A stretch of DNA of 64,000 nt from Cyanobacteria bacterium SZAS LIN-3 (lineage in GTDB: Bacteria > Cyanobacteriota > Vampirovibrionia > Obscuribacterales > Obscuribacteraceae), in contig JAFEAV010000005.1 of NCBI GenBank assembly GCA_018266215.1, positions 80,162-144,161 of the forward strand, in the 5' to 3' direction. Below, piece by piece: positions 35,827 to 44,709 of the stretch (position 1 is its first letter; each line of letters starts with the position of its first letter). The notes beneath the pieces are model-generated. The model had not been told where the DNA came from and ran no database searches. It saw only the letters and a list, made by a program, of their open reading frames with translations. The position numbers and the translations under genes are program-made.

Positions 35827-37578
35827 GTGAGCGATTTTATAACAAGCCTGGGCGATTTTGACCCTAATGCCCTTTATGCCTGTCCCCTTGGCGGGCAGGC
35901 TGAAATCGGTCTGACCCTCTGGTTGTTCATTCACCACGGGCAGATACTGATTGTGGACGCCGGGGCCTCTTATCCGGCCAATGAGTTGCCAGGGGTCGAT
36001 CTCTTTTTGCCCAACAGCAATTTCCTGGAAGCAAATGAAGACAAAATTGTCGCCTTGATTTTGACAAATGGTCATGAGGAGCATTGCGGCGCGGTCAGCT
36101 ACCTGCTCAACCACGTGAAAGTGCCCAGGGTGATGGCGCCCAGGTTTGTCGCCACTTTGATCAAAGACAATGTCTACGATCTCTACGGCCTTGATTTAAA
36201 AACCCTGCCGGCGATTGAAGAAATTGAGACCCGACGCGACTACTCGGTTGGGGCCTTCAACCTCGAGTGGATAGACAGCAATAATGCCATTGCCGATGCC
36301 TGTGCGCTGAAAATAGCTACAACCGCCGGCACAGTGATTTATACCAGCTCGTTCAAATACGACCAGACGCCGGTGGACGGCAAGCTCCTCGATGTCGGCA
36401 GGCTGGCTGCCATTGGCGACGCCGGTGTTGACCTGCTCATCTCCGACAGCGTCAATATTGAGGCCGGCGGCTATACGCCCTCGGAGAAGAGCGTCGCCCA
36501 CAAGTTTGATGAGCTGGCGAGAGAATGCAGCGGCAGGCTGATAGTGGTCGCACCGGCCACTAATACGCATCGACTGCGCCTTTTGTTCGAAGCGGCTCAG
36601 GCCGGGGGACGGCGCGTTATTTTGATGGGCGACACCCTGCATAAGATTGCCGTGGCCGCGGCCATGACCGGCCATTTGACCCTCGATCCTAAACTGACCG
36701 CTGCCCTGGAAGAAATGCCCAAGATGGCTGACCGACAGGTGATGGTCATAGCCAGCTCAATTGAGGCCGATCCTATCAGTGTGCTTGAACAACTCGCATA
36801 CGGCGAGCATCCTTCTCTCACTCTCAAGGGCGGCGATACTGTCGTCTTTTCCTCCGACGTCATGCCCGGTCAGGCTCGACATATGGGCTACATCCTGGAC
36901 CAGCTGCTGGAGCGCAATGTCAAAGCCGTATGGGGCGCGCGCCAGGGTGTGCATGTCTCCAAGCATGCCGCCAAGGAAGAGTTGAAACTGATCCTTTCGA
37001 CAGTCAAACCCAGCTACTTTATTCCCGCCATCGGCGAGGGCAGACATATCACCCAGCACGGTGACATGGCTCTGGATGTCGGTCTCGACCAGACTCAAAT
37101 TTATACGCTGGCCAATGGAGATGTTTTTGAGCTGGACGGTTTTGCCACTGTGCGCGGCGTTATCGAGTCCCAGCCGGTCCTGTTTAATCGTGAACAGGGT
37201 GAGCGTGTGACTACAGCTTCGGTCAATGAGCGGCGTGCTCTTTCTCTGGAAGGTGTCGTCACTATCGGTTTATCCATCACCGCCGGTGGTGAAATTGCTT
37301 CGGGTCCGACTCTTGAGTGCGGCGCTTCCGGATTTTTGCGCTCATCGGAATGGTTGGCTCTGGAGGCCGAGCTCGACGGTATAATCCGCGAGGCCGTGCG
37401 CTCAAAAAATGATCTCGCTCGCGCCGAAGGCAAAAAAAGCAATATGGAACTGCTTGGTATCACCGATGGTTTAGCATCGATGCGCTCGGCTATCAGAGAG
37501 TCTGTGGTCAAAACTTTGCGCAGTCGCCTGTCGGCAAAACCGACTGTGCAGGTGCTTTTGTCCCGGGCCGAAAAGTAG
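35827..37578 (+). CDS. RNase J-family protein with degenerate metal site
   Basis: 583 residues aligned along the whole RNase J architecture: N-terminal YACPLGGQAEIGLTLWLF, beta-CASP region (IASSIEADPISVLEQLAYGE, then GDTVVFSSDVMPG), KAVWGARQGVHVSKHAAKEE and a C-terminal domain. The metallo-beta-lactamase ligands are eroded. The HGHEDH box is NGHEEH (Asn81, Glu85), NHSIPDS is NNAIADA, HTGDFK is YTSSFK (Ser175 for Asp), and PVHGE is PAIGE. It is therefore probably catalytically dead yet keeps RNA-binding and dimer regions. A real RNase J would be expected elsewhere in the genome. Convergent with the next gene, 8 nt apart. Confidence 0.85.
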   Translation: MSDFITSLGDFDPNALYACPLGGQAEIGLTLWLFIHHGQILIVDAGASYPANELPGVDLFLPNSNFLEANEDKIVALILTNGHEEHCGAVSYLLNHVKVPRVMAPRFVATLIKDNVYDLYGLDLKTLPAIEEIETRRDYSVGAFNLEWIDSNNAIADACALKIATTAGTVIYTSSFKYDQTPVDGKLLDVGRLAAIGDAGVDLLISDSVNIEAGGYTPSEKSVAHKFDELARECSGRLIVVAPATNTHRLRLLFEAAQAGGRRVILMGDTLHKIAVAAAMTGHLTLDPKLTAALEEMPKMADRQVMVIASSIEADPISVLEQLAYGEHPSLTLKGGDTVVFSSDVMPGQARHMGYILDQLLERNVKAVWGARQGVHVSKHAAKEELKLILSTVKPSYFIPAIGEGRHITQHGDMALDVGLDQTQIYTLANGDVFELDGFATVRGVIESQPVLFNREQGERVTTASVNERRALSLEGVVTIGLSITAGGEIASGPTLECGASGFLRSSEWLALEAELDGIIREAVRSKNDLARAEGKKSNMELLGITDGLASMRSAIRESVVKTLRSRLSAKPTVQVLLSRAEK

Positions 37579-37586
37579 CGTTTGCT

Positions 37587-38393
37587 TTACCAGCCGCCCT
37601 GGACCAGGAGCGCATTTTCTTCGTTGAGCTCGACGGTTTGCGTTTCGTTGTCGTGCACTTTTACCGGCAACTGCCAGAAATAAATCAGTCCCGGCACTTT
37701 GTGCGAACCGGTTATCCACCAGTCGCCGGGGCTTATGAAGAGGCTGGTTTCGAGAATGGTGCCGCGCTTGACCGGCACTAAATTTAGTTTGATTGGCTCG
37801 TGTCCCAGGCGCAGAGCTTCCATCTCTTCGTCTTTGTGATTGTCGGCATACTCGGTGACAAAGGCTTTGTAGCGCTCCATTCTCTGAAACTCAATCTTAT
37901 TGGAGCGTTTGACCTCGGGCAGGACATAGGGCGTCAGATCATCGGCGAAGCGATACATCTGAAAAAACATGTGCGGCTCGCCTATGCCTGATTTGTCGCG
38001 CGCCCTGCGATAGCAATAGTGCCAGCGCCAGCCGCTGTCGGGATAGGGCTTGGTCAAGCTCAACCTCTGCCCGTAGCCGGTGCTGAGCAGTTTTTGCTTG
38101 ATGCCGGCCTTGGACTCGGGCAGCATGGCAATGGGAATGGCTATGGTTGGCGGTTTAGTCGTATATGGATTGATGGAAAATTCATCGGTGCGCTTGGCCA
38201 TATGCGGCACATTGAGGCGAATGATGAGGGTGCCCCGGGCTTTATGCTGCGGGTCTTCGCTGGGTGGTTCGACCGTGGCGTTGATGTCCGCTTCGCTGGT
38301 GGACTGGCCCCAGGCCGGCGCACAGAGAGTGAAGTCGAGGGTCAGGGCAAAAGTGAAAAAAGCGGCGATCAGCGCATAAATATAGGTAGGCAT
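37587..38393 (-). CDS. Secreted protein of unknown function
   Basis: 268 residues. The N-terminus is a signal peptide (IYALIAAFFTFALTLDFTLC, cleavage near AWGQ-S). The mature part includes GTLIIRLNVPHM, a Trp/Tyr-rich SGWRWHYCYRRARD and a late VPGLIYFWQLPVKVHD, suggesting a beta-rich periplasmic or surface domain. No family recognised. It lies 51 nt downstream of the HD-GYP gene on the same strand and converges with the RNase J-like gene. Confidence 0.6.
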   Translation of the reverse strand: MPTYIYALIAAFFTFALTLDFTLCAPAWGQSTSEADINATVEPPSEDPQHKARGTLIIRLNVPHMAKRTDEFSINPYTTKPPTIAIPIAMLPESKAGIKQKLLSTGYGQRLSLTKPYPDSGWRWHYCYRRARDKSGIGEPHMFFQMYRFADDLTPYVLPEVKRSNKIEFQRMERYKAFVTEYADNHKDEEMEALRLGHEPIKLNLVPVKRGTILETSLFISPGDWWITGSHKVPGLIYFWQLPVKVHDNETQTVELNEENALLVQGGW

Positions 38394-38444
38394 AGTCGCC
38401 CATTCTAAGGGAAAGGCGCTTTTTTGGCCTGAATCTTATTTATA

Positions 38445-39944
38445 TTAGTCCAGGGGCTTGTAGTCTGCCGGCAGGCCGAAATTGTAGAGGCGCTCGAAGC
38501 TTTCCTTGAGGTTTTCTTCGCCGCGTTTGGGCCTGGAGCCGGCGGTGAGTTCGACCAGGCGCTTCCAGGTAATCTGGTTGAACATACCGATGTCGGCCGA
38601 GGCGTTGCGGTCGCGCTCGGATTCCATGCAGGTAAGTACTGTTTCGGCGGGTAGCTTTTCAAAAGCTTCTACACAGGCGGCGTCGAAGTGATTGTCCTTG
38701 CCTGCGTCGAGAATTTCTGAAACTTTCTCAATCGGCATGCGGTTTCTGTAATGTCTGACCGAGGTGAGGGCGTCAAAAACGTCGGCTACGGCAATGATGC
38801 GCGAGAGGAAGGGGATTTGTTCGCCCTTGAGGCCGCGGTAATAGCCCGTGCCGTCCAGTTTTTCGTGGTGGCAGGAAGCGACGAAGGGCACAGCCTGCAG
38901 GCGCTTGGTGAAAGGCAGATTGGAGAGCAGGTCAAAGGTAATGCTGGCGTGCTTTTGCACTGTGGCATATTCCTCGGGGGTGAGTCGGCCCGGCTTCCAG
39001 AGGACGGCTTCCGGTACGCCAATCTTGCCGTAGTCGTGCATCATGGCCGAATAGCGCAGGATGTCGAGATCCTCGCCCAGGACGTCCATTGAGCCGCCAA
39101 TCATCATGCTGTAATTGGTCACGCGCACCGAATGACCTGCGGTGAGCGGGTCACGTTTATCAATTGTCTGGGCCAGCACTTCCAGGGTCTTATCGACGAA
39201 GCGCTCGATTTCGTCGTAGGCCTGGGCCTGTTCAATCAGTCCGGAGGCAACGGCGGTGAGGGCTTCCAGCCATTCTTCGTCTTCTGAGGTGAAGGGGCCG
39301 GATAACTTGTTCAGTACCTGGAAGACCCCGATGATGCCGCCTTCGCGGTTGCGCATCGGTACGCAGAGAACGCTTCTGGTTTTGTAGCCGGTCTTTTTGT
39401 CCACGGCCGGGTCGAAGCGGTCGTCTTTATAGGCGTCGGGGATATTAATGATGCGGCCGGCCCGGGCGCAGTGGCTGACGATGGCCGCGCCGGACAGGGG
39501 GATGCGAATGGTGCGAACGCCTGTAAGACCCTGAGCGACCTGGGTCCAGAGTTCGTTTTTATCGTGGTCCAGTACGAAAACACTGCAACGATCGCATTTG
39601 ACGATGCTCTGAGTTTCACGCGTAATCGTGTCCAGAAGCGAATCCAGGCGGCGCTCTGTGGCCATGGCCTTGACCACGCGATAGAGTCCGGAGAGGGGAC
39701 GCAGGCGGTCCAGTTCTTCCTGCAGCCGCAGGGACTTGATTTCGCGTTCGATAATGGCTATTTCGCGGCTGTTGAGTTCGTTTTCGAGGGCGCTCAACTC
39801 GGCTGCGCTGCGGGGCAGATCGCTCTTAACGGCCGTGCCATGGGCGTGCCCGTGGACGACATGATCATGTCCGGACTGACATTCCGCCTCGCCCGCCAGG
39901 TTAGCTTCGGTCTGGTTGGCGTTGCCTTTAGAAGATTTTGCCAT
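38445..39944 (-). CDS. GAF-HD-GYP cyclic-di-GMP phosphodiesterase-like protein
   Basis: 499 residues from ATG 39944 with GAGGCAG upstream. A His-rich N-terminal tail (HDHVVHGHAHG) precedes a coiled coil (~50-85, SALENELNSREIAIIEREIK) and a GAF domain (~95-250, KCDRCSVFVLDHDKNELW; FQVLNK). The C-terminal HD-GYP domain shows HDYGKIGVPEAVLWKPG, HHEKLDGTGYYRGLKGEQIP and IIAVADVFDALTS. The signature GYP is GYY here. Expected to hydrolyse cyclic-di-GMP under control of the GAF ligand. No transmembrane segment. Confidence 0.88.
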   Translation of the reverse strand: MAKSSKGNANQTEANLAGEAECQSGHDHVVHGHAHGTAVKSDLPRSAAELSALENELNSREIAIIEREIKSLRLQEELDRLRPLSGLYRVVKAMATERRLDSLLDTITRETQSIVKCDRCSVFVLDHDKNELWTQVAQGLTGVRTIRIPLSGAAIVSHCARAGRIINIPDAYKDDRFDPAVDKKTGYKTRSVLCVPMRNREGGIIGVFQVLNKLSGPFTSEDEEWLEALTAVASGLIEQAQAYDEIERFVDKTLEVLAQTIDKRDPLTAGHSVRVTNYSMMIGGSMDVLGEDLDILRYSAMMHDYGKIGVPEAVLWKPGRLTPEEYATVQKHASITFDLLSNLPFTKRLQAVPFVASCHHEKLDGTGYYRGLKGEQIPFLSRIIAVADVFDALTSVRHYRNRMPIEKVSEILDAGKDNHFDAACVEAFEKLPAETVLTCMESERDRNASADIGMFNQITWKRLVELTAGSRPKRGEENLKESFERLYNFGLPADYKPLD

Positions 39945-40034
39945 CTCACTGCCTCGTAGTTCCAAAAAGCTATATACCCAACCCGGCCGTAATTGCGGTG
40001 CCCGGTAGATAGTTAGATTATTCCTGGCCCTTAT

Positions 40035-40790
40035 CTACTCTTGCGCTTGCAGGGATGCCGGATAGCGCGGCGGATCCAGCTTGCGCCAGATCAGCAAAAA
40101 TGCCCGTCCAATAACCCGCTTTTGATCGAGGAAGCCCCAGACGTGGCCATCTTCAGAATTATTTCGGTTGTCGCCCATCATGAAAAGTTTGCCGGCGGGC
40201 ACAATAATTGGATTATTCTGCTTGCGCGGGTCGGGCTCGGCCTGGATCATCTGCAACTCCATGTTGCGTCCGCGGATGTCGCCCATGACGTTCAAATTGT
40301 AGTTGGGTATTTCTTTGATGTAGGCCGATTCGTCCAGGAGCTGACCGTTGACGTAAACGCCCTGGCCGGCCTGGATGCGGATCATGTCGCCGGGCAGGCC
40401 GATCACTCGTTTAATAAAGGCCGGTTCATTGGGGAAAAAGGGCAGACCTGTATAGCGACCGGCGAGGTGCAAAAGATCGTTGTTCAGGTCCTTGCCGCCC
40501 ATTTCCAGGGGCGGGGGGTAGAAAACGAGAATGTCGCCGCGCTCGATTTTCTTGCCCAGGTGGCCGGAAATCTTTTCAACGATCAGGCGGTCGTTGATTT
40601 GCAGGGTCGGCTCCATCGAGCTCGATGGTATGTATCGCGCTTCGGCAATGCCCCAGCGGATAAGAACGAGCAAGAAAAGAGTGACTACGACGAGTTCGAT
40701 GCCTTCTTTTACGACACCTTTAAAAAATCCCTGGGGTTCGCCAGGGGACGCATTTTCGGTTTGCTGGGGTGCTGATGTGGTCACAGGCAA
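40035..40790 (-). CDS. lepB: Signal peptidase I
   Basis: 251 residues, S26A family. One N-terminal membrane helix (LVVVTLFLLVLIRWGIAEA) then YIPSSSMEPTLQINDRL with the nucleophilic Ser, and FIKRVIGLPGDMI with the general-base Lys. The late MMGDNRNNSEDGHVWGFL (box E) completes the family pattern. It cleaves Sec and Tat signal peptides on the outer face of the inner membrane. Located 44 nt after gcvPA on the same strand; a link to exported cytochromes next door is only positional. Confidence 0.93.
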   Translation of the reverse strand: MPVTTSAPQQTENASPGEPQGFFKGVVKEGIELVVVTLFLLVLIRWGIAEARYIPSSSMEPTLQINDRLIVEKISGHLGKKIERGDILVFYPPPLEMGGKDLNNDLLHLAGRYTGLPFFPNEPAFIKRVIGLPGDMIRIQAGQGVYVNGQLLDESAYIKEIPNYNLNVMGDIRGRNMELQMIQAEPDPRKQNNPIIVPAGKLFMMGDNRNNSEDGHVWGFLDQKRVIGRAFLLIWRKLDPPRYPASLQAQE

Positions 40791-40834
40791 AGCTAGCTTC
40801 CTACAGTGAAGTCAAAAGTAAAACTTAGGCTAGA

Positions 40835-42271
40835 TTATACAGTTAAAGCTTTCTTTTGCGCCGTTTTGGCATTCCCTTTTGCCAGTACGGCGGCCAGTGC
40901 GTCGGCAAACTGGTCCAGCTCTTCCTTCGGATTCATCTCTGTAACGGCTACCAGGATGGAGTTCTGCACCTCAGGCATATGCTTGAAGTGGGTTGAAAGC
41001 TCGATGCCTCCCAGGATACCGCCGGCTTTGAGCTCGGCCAGTACGGTCGAAACCGGCACCGGCAGGGTGATTGCGAACTCATTGAAGAAAGGCTGGTCGA
41101 AGGTGAGCTTGACGCCTTCTATGGCCGTCAATTTTTCCGCCAGGTAGTGTGCGCGCTGCAGGCTGATATTGGCCAGATCGCGCAGACCCTGCGGTCCCAT
41201 TGATGTGAGGTAGACGAGCATGGCCAGGGCGTTCAGGGCCTGGTTGGTGCAGATATTGGATGTCGCTTTGGCGCGGCGAATGTGCTGCTCTCTGGTTTGC
41301 AAGGTCAGGGTGAAAGCTGTCTGACCGCGGTTGTCCACGGTCATGCCCGCCAGGCGACCGGGAAGTTGACGGATGAAATCTTTGCGACAGCCCATGTAAC
41401 CGGCGGAAGGTCCGCCGAATGCCAGGGAGTTGCCGCAGCTCTGAGCGTCTCCGACGACGATGTCGGCTCCCAGATCGCCCGGTGCTTTGAGCAAGCCTAA
41501 GCTGACTGGATCAGTGACGACAATCAGCATGGCGCCGGCGGCGTGCACTTTGTCGGCGATTTCCTGCAGCGGTTCGATCACGCCAAAATAATTGGGATAC
41601 TGCACGACGAAGCAGGCGCAGTCGGCGTCCAGGGTCTTTTCCAGATGGCTCAGTTGGCTGGCGCCGTTGACGGCATCCACCCGCGCCGAGGGCAGATCGC
41701 AGGACTTGGCATAGGTTTCGCCGACCATGCGATATTCGGGATTGAGTGCGCCGGAAAGGACGATCTTTTTCTTATTCGTCAGTCGCACGGCCATCAAGCA
41801 TGCTTCGGCCATGGCGGTGGGACCGTCATACATGGAGGCGTTGGCCACATCCATGCCGGTGATGAGGCAGATTGCTGTTTGAAATTCGTAGATCGCCTGC
41901 AGGCTGCCCTGCGAAACTTCAGGCTGGTAGGGCGTGTACGCTGTGGAAAATTCGGAGCGCGAAACAACCGCCGGCACCACCGCCGGTACGAAGCGACGAT
42001 AGGAGCCGCCGCCGAGGAAAGACGATTGTTGGCTTGTAGGCTTGTTTTTCGAGGCCATTCTCGAGAGCTCTTTAGTCAGCTCAATTTCGGAAAGACCAAT
42101 TTTCAAATCCAGGGCTTTGGCTCTGACTTCGGCCGGAATATGACTGATCAGATCCTCGAAGGTGCGCACGCCTATTTCCTTGAGCATGAGATCGCGCTCA
42201 GCTTGCGTGGCGGGCAGGTAAGGGAAAGGCAGCATGTCCGATTCGTGGGTGGGGTCAAAGTCTTTTGTCAT
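40835..42271 (-). CDS. gcvPA: Glycine dehydrogenase (decarboxylating) subunit 1
   Basis: 478 residues matching the N-terminal half of the P protein, as in bacteria that split it into GcvPA and GcvPB. Seen: FLGGGSYRRFVPAVV, YTPYQPEVSQGSLQAIYEFQ, TGMDVANASMYDGPTA, the GPSAGYMGCRKDFIRQLPGR segment and TREQHIRRAKATSNICTNQ. With GcvPB (not in the window; that subunit has the PLP lysine) it releases CO2 from glycine and passes the aminomethyl group to GcvH. Monocistronic or co-transcribed with lepB. Confidence 0.93.
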   Translation of the reverse strand: MTKDFDPTHESDMLPFPYLPATQAERDLMLKEIGVRTFEDLISHIPAEVRAKALDLKIGLSEIELTKELSRMASKNKPTSQQSSFLGGGSYRRFVPAVVPAVVSRSEFSTAYTPYQPEVSQGSLQAIYEFQTAICLITGMDVANASMYDGPTAMAEACLMAVRLTNKKKIVLSGALNPEYRMVGETYAKSCDLPSARVDAVNGASQLSHLEKTLDADCACFVVQYPNYFGVIEPLQEIADKVHAAGAMLIVVTDPVSLGLLKAPGDLGADIVVGDAQSCGNSLAFGGPSAGYMGCRKDFIRQLPGRLAGMTVDNRGQTAFTLTLQTREQHIRRAKATSNICTNQALNALAMLVYLTSMGPQGLRDLANISLQRAHYLAEKLTAIEGVKLTFDQPFFNEFAITLPVPVSTVLAELKAGGILGGIELSTHFKHMPEVQNSILVAVTEMNPKEELDQFADALAAVLAKGNAKTAQKKALTV

Positions 42272-42421
42272 TTGGATTTAAACCTGCAGATGAAAATCGC
42301 CGTATAAAAGCGGCCATATATAAGTTTAGCCCTTACTTCGCCCCGAGGGCCGCGTTCAAAAAATAATAAAGTGCACAACAAAAGTTTTCTCGCCGGGGCC
42401 GCCTCCCTTACAATTGGCCGG

Positions 42422-43051
42422 ATGAAAGTGATTGTCGGCCTGGGTAATCCCGGTCTTGAATACGAAAATACGAGACATAATGCCGGCTTCCGCTTAATAG
42501 ATATGCTCGCCACCGCTTATGGTGCGGAACTCAAGAGCAGCAAGGGCCTGCACAGCGTCGTAGCCAAGATCTCGGCGACAGGCCAGAGCGGCGGCTCTTC
42601 GAGGGTGGCCGAGGATATTTTGCTTGTCAAGCCGATGACTTATATGAACCTCTCGGGTCAAGCGGTGCAGGCGGTCTTGCGCTGGTATAAGGTGCAGGCG
42701 GCCCCGGGCGTCCTTTTAGTAGCGCACGATGATGTCGCCATCGATCTCGGGCGCTTGCGGGTGCAGACCTGTCGCGGAGCCGGCGGGCAGCACGGCGTGG
42801 AGTCGATTATTGAGCATCTGTCCGGCTCCAATCGCTTTGACCGGCTCAAGATAGGCGTCGGTCCGGATCCCGGCGGCGCGGTGCGCGGTAACTATTTGCT
42901 CAGCAAATTTCGCGAAGACGAGAGGGCGATCTTCGAGCGAGTATTAGAAGATTCTCTTCTGGCAGTCAAGGTGTGGCTGAAAAGTGGAGCGCTCGAGGCT
43001 GCCAATAGATTCAATTCAGTCGATCATTCGGTCAGCATGGGCGGAACATGA
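42422..43051 (+). CDS. pth: Peptidyl-tRNA hydrolase
   Basis: 209 residues from ATG 42422, giving the canonical start KVIVGLGNPGLEYENTRHNAG with the catalytic His; an in-frame GTG at 42371 is less likely. It frees peptides from prematurely released peptidyl-tRNA. Also seen: LVKPMTYMNLSGQAV and HDDVAIDLGRLRVQ. The usual GGHNG is GGQHG here, so the His-Asn pair reads Gln-His. The ~15-residue C-terminus is longer than usual. Divergent from gcvPA. Confidence 0.9.
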   Translation: MKVIVGLGNPGLEYENTRHNAGFRLIDMLATAYGAELKSSKGLHSVVAKISATGQSGGSSRVAEDILLVKPMTYMNLSGQAVQAVLRWYKVQAAPGVLLVAHDDVAIDLGRLRVQTCRGAGGQHGVESIIEHLSGSNRFDRLKIGVGPDPGGAVRGNYLLSKFREDERAIFERVLEDSLLAVKVWLKSGALEAANRFNSVDHSVSMGGT

Positions 43052-43272
43052 ATTTTCGCTAAAGTCGGCATATCCAGTGCATTTGCGCTGTATGCCGCCT
43101 AGTGGCATGAAGTTACGCTTTGTATCAATGGAAAACCGATGGTGGGGCTCTCTATGAAGGGCTGAAATAATTCTTGAGTGAAAACTCATGCGCAAATAGT
43201 GGGATTCAGGCGATGTCAGTAGCCTAAAATTCCTTCTGAGTCAAGGCAAGAAGCCTTCGAGGGGAACATCAA
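43052..43272. promoter_or_regulatory. Upstream region of the cbb3/bc respiratory operon
   Basis: 221 bp with no gene, preceding a run of 12 co-directional genes. A hairpin with stem TGAGT/ACTCA and a GAAA tetraloop lies at 43175-43188. A GAGGGGA ribosome site precedes the ccoN TTG start. Promoter boxes and any FNR-type site could not be assigned with confidence. Confidence 0.35.
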
Positions 43273-44709
43273 TTGAGTAGCGACGCAATTACATCTCCGT
43301 CACCAGCCAGTTATTCGAGTACTAGTCTGGCCGACAAATTCTTCAGCAGCAAGGAAGGAAGCGCCAGCCGCAACTTCTTCCTTTCGGCATTGTGGTGGTC
43401 AATCTGGGGAATGGGCGCCGGCATGCTTGCCGGAACCGAGTTTTCCATGCCGGATTTGATCCGCGGCGTGCCGCAATTAGCCTTTCCACATTTGAGAATG
43501 TGGCACGTTAACGCAGTGGCCATCGGCTGGTTGTCGATGGGTTATGTCGGTTCCATGTTCTATATGGTCCCGTCGCTCTGTAAAACGAAGCTCTACAGCG
43601 AGCGTCTGGGCAACTTCACCATGTGGGCCTGGAACGTCTTGATGATTGGCGCGTTCTGCACACTGCTCAACGGCAACACTGAAGGTCGAGAATACGCCGA
43701 ACTCGGTGCCGTTCTCGACGTTATTGTTGTAGTAGGTCTTGTATGCGTCGCATTCAACCTCTACATGACGCTGGTCAATCGCAAAGTCAAAAAGTTGTAT
43801 GTGTCGCTCTGGTACTTCATGGGTTCGCTCTTCTGGTTCCCTCTCGTATACGTTATCGGACAGCGCACCTTCGTCGGTCTGCCCGGTTTGAACGACGCCA
43901 TCATCGGTTGGTTCTACGGACACAACATCCTTGGTATGTGGTTCACCACAGTTGGTGTCGGCATGATGTATTACCTCATCCCGCGCTTCACTAAAGCACC
44001 GCTCTACAGCCACGGTCTATCAATGTTGGGCTTCTGGGGCATCGCCCTTTTCTACGCTCCGACAGGTACCCACCACATCACGCAATCGCCCGTGCCCGAA
44101 TGGCTCAAGGCAATCGCCATCATCTCGTCTATTTTCCTTCTCGTACCGGTTCTCACCGTTCTCACCAACTTCTTTATGACAATGAAGGGTAAGTGGGGAC
44201 AGGTTGCCACCGACCTGCCGCTGCGCTTCGCCGTTACCTCTTGTATGTTCTATCTGGTCACCTGCACCCAGGGACCGTTCCAGGCAACAAGATGGATCAA
44301 CTGGTACCTGCACTTCACCCAGTGGGTTGTGGGTCACGCGCACCTGGCCTTGCTCGGTACGTTTTCATTCATCCTCACATCATCTATGTATTACTGCATG
44401 CCCCGTCTCACGGGTCGTGAGTGGCACAGTCAGGGCCTGATTCGCGGCCACTACTGGCTCAAGTTTTTGGGCTTCAGTTTGATGATGACGTCTCTGACTA
44501 CAGCCGGTCTGATTCAATCAGCCGGATGGGCATTTGGTTTCCCCATCGACCAGTGGAGCCAGGCAATTAAGCCTTACTGGTTCCTCCGAGCTATAAGTGG
44601 AATCATGATTGTCACCGGTCAGCTGATCTTTGCTTATAACGTCTTCAAGACGCTCTACACGCCGACAGTGAGTGTGGGCAGCGCCAAGACTCGGGAGGTC
44701 AAAGTCTAA
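43273..44709 (+). CDS. ccoN: cbb3-type cytochrome c oxidase subunit I
   Basis: 478 residues from TTG 43273 (GAGGGGA upstream). Catalytic heme-copper oxidase subunit, about 12 membrane helices. Metal ligands seen: His78 in MWHVNAVAIGW (low-spin heme b); His217 in WFYGHNILG and His267-His268 in TGTHHITQSPVPEW (CuB); the MMYYL tyrosine region of the cross-linked Tyr; His347/His355/His357 in HFTQWVVGHAHLALLG (hemes). It reduces O2 to water and pumps protons. First gene of the operon; the stop overlaps the next start as TAATG. TTG start lowers initiation and is shared with the cytochrome b gene downstream. Confidence 0.93.
   Translation: MSSDAITSPSPASYSSTSLADKFFSSKEGSASRNFFLSALWWSIWGMGAGMLAGTEFSMPDLIRGVPQLAFPHLRMWHVNAVAIGWLSMGYVGSMFYMVPSLCKTKLYSERLGNFTMWAWNVLMIGAFCTLLNGNTEGREYAELGAVLDVIVVVGLVCVAFNLYMTLVNRKVKKLYVSLWYFMGSLFWFPLVYVIGQRTFVGLPGLNDAIIGWFYGHNILGMWFTTVGVGMMYYLIPRFTKAPLYSHGLSMLGFWGIALFYAPTGTHHITQSPVPEWLKAIAIISSIFLLVPVLTVLTNFFMTMKGKWGQVATDLPLRFAVTSCMFYLVTCTQGPFQATRWINWYLHFTQWVVGHAHLALLGTFSFILTSSMYYCMPRLTGREWHSQGLIRGHYWLKFLGFSLMMTSLTTAGLIQSAGWAFGFPIDQWSQAIKPYWFLRAISGIMIVTGQLIFAYNVFKTLYTPTVSVGSAKTREVKV

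Noticed and set aside
35827..37578. Active RNase J
   Set aside because: The metal-binding motifs are replaced at all recognised sites, so I call it a homologue, not an active nuclease.
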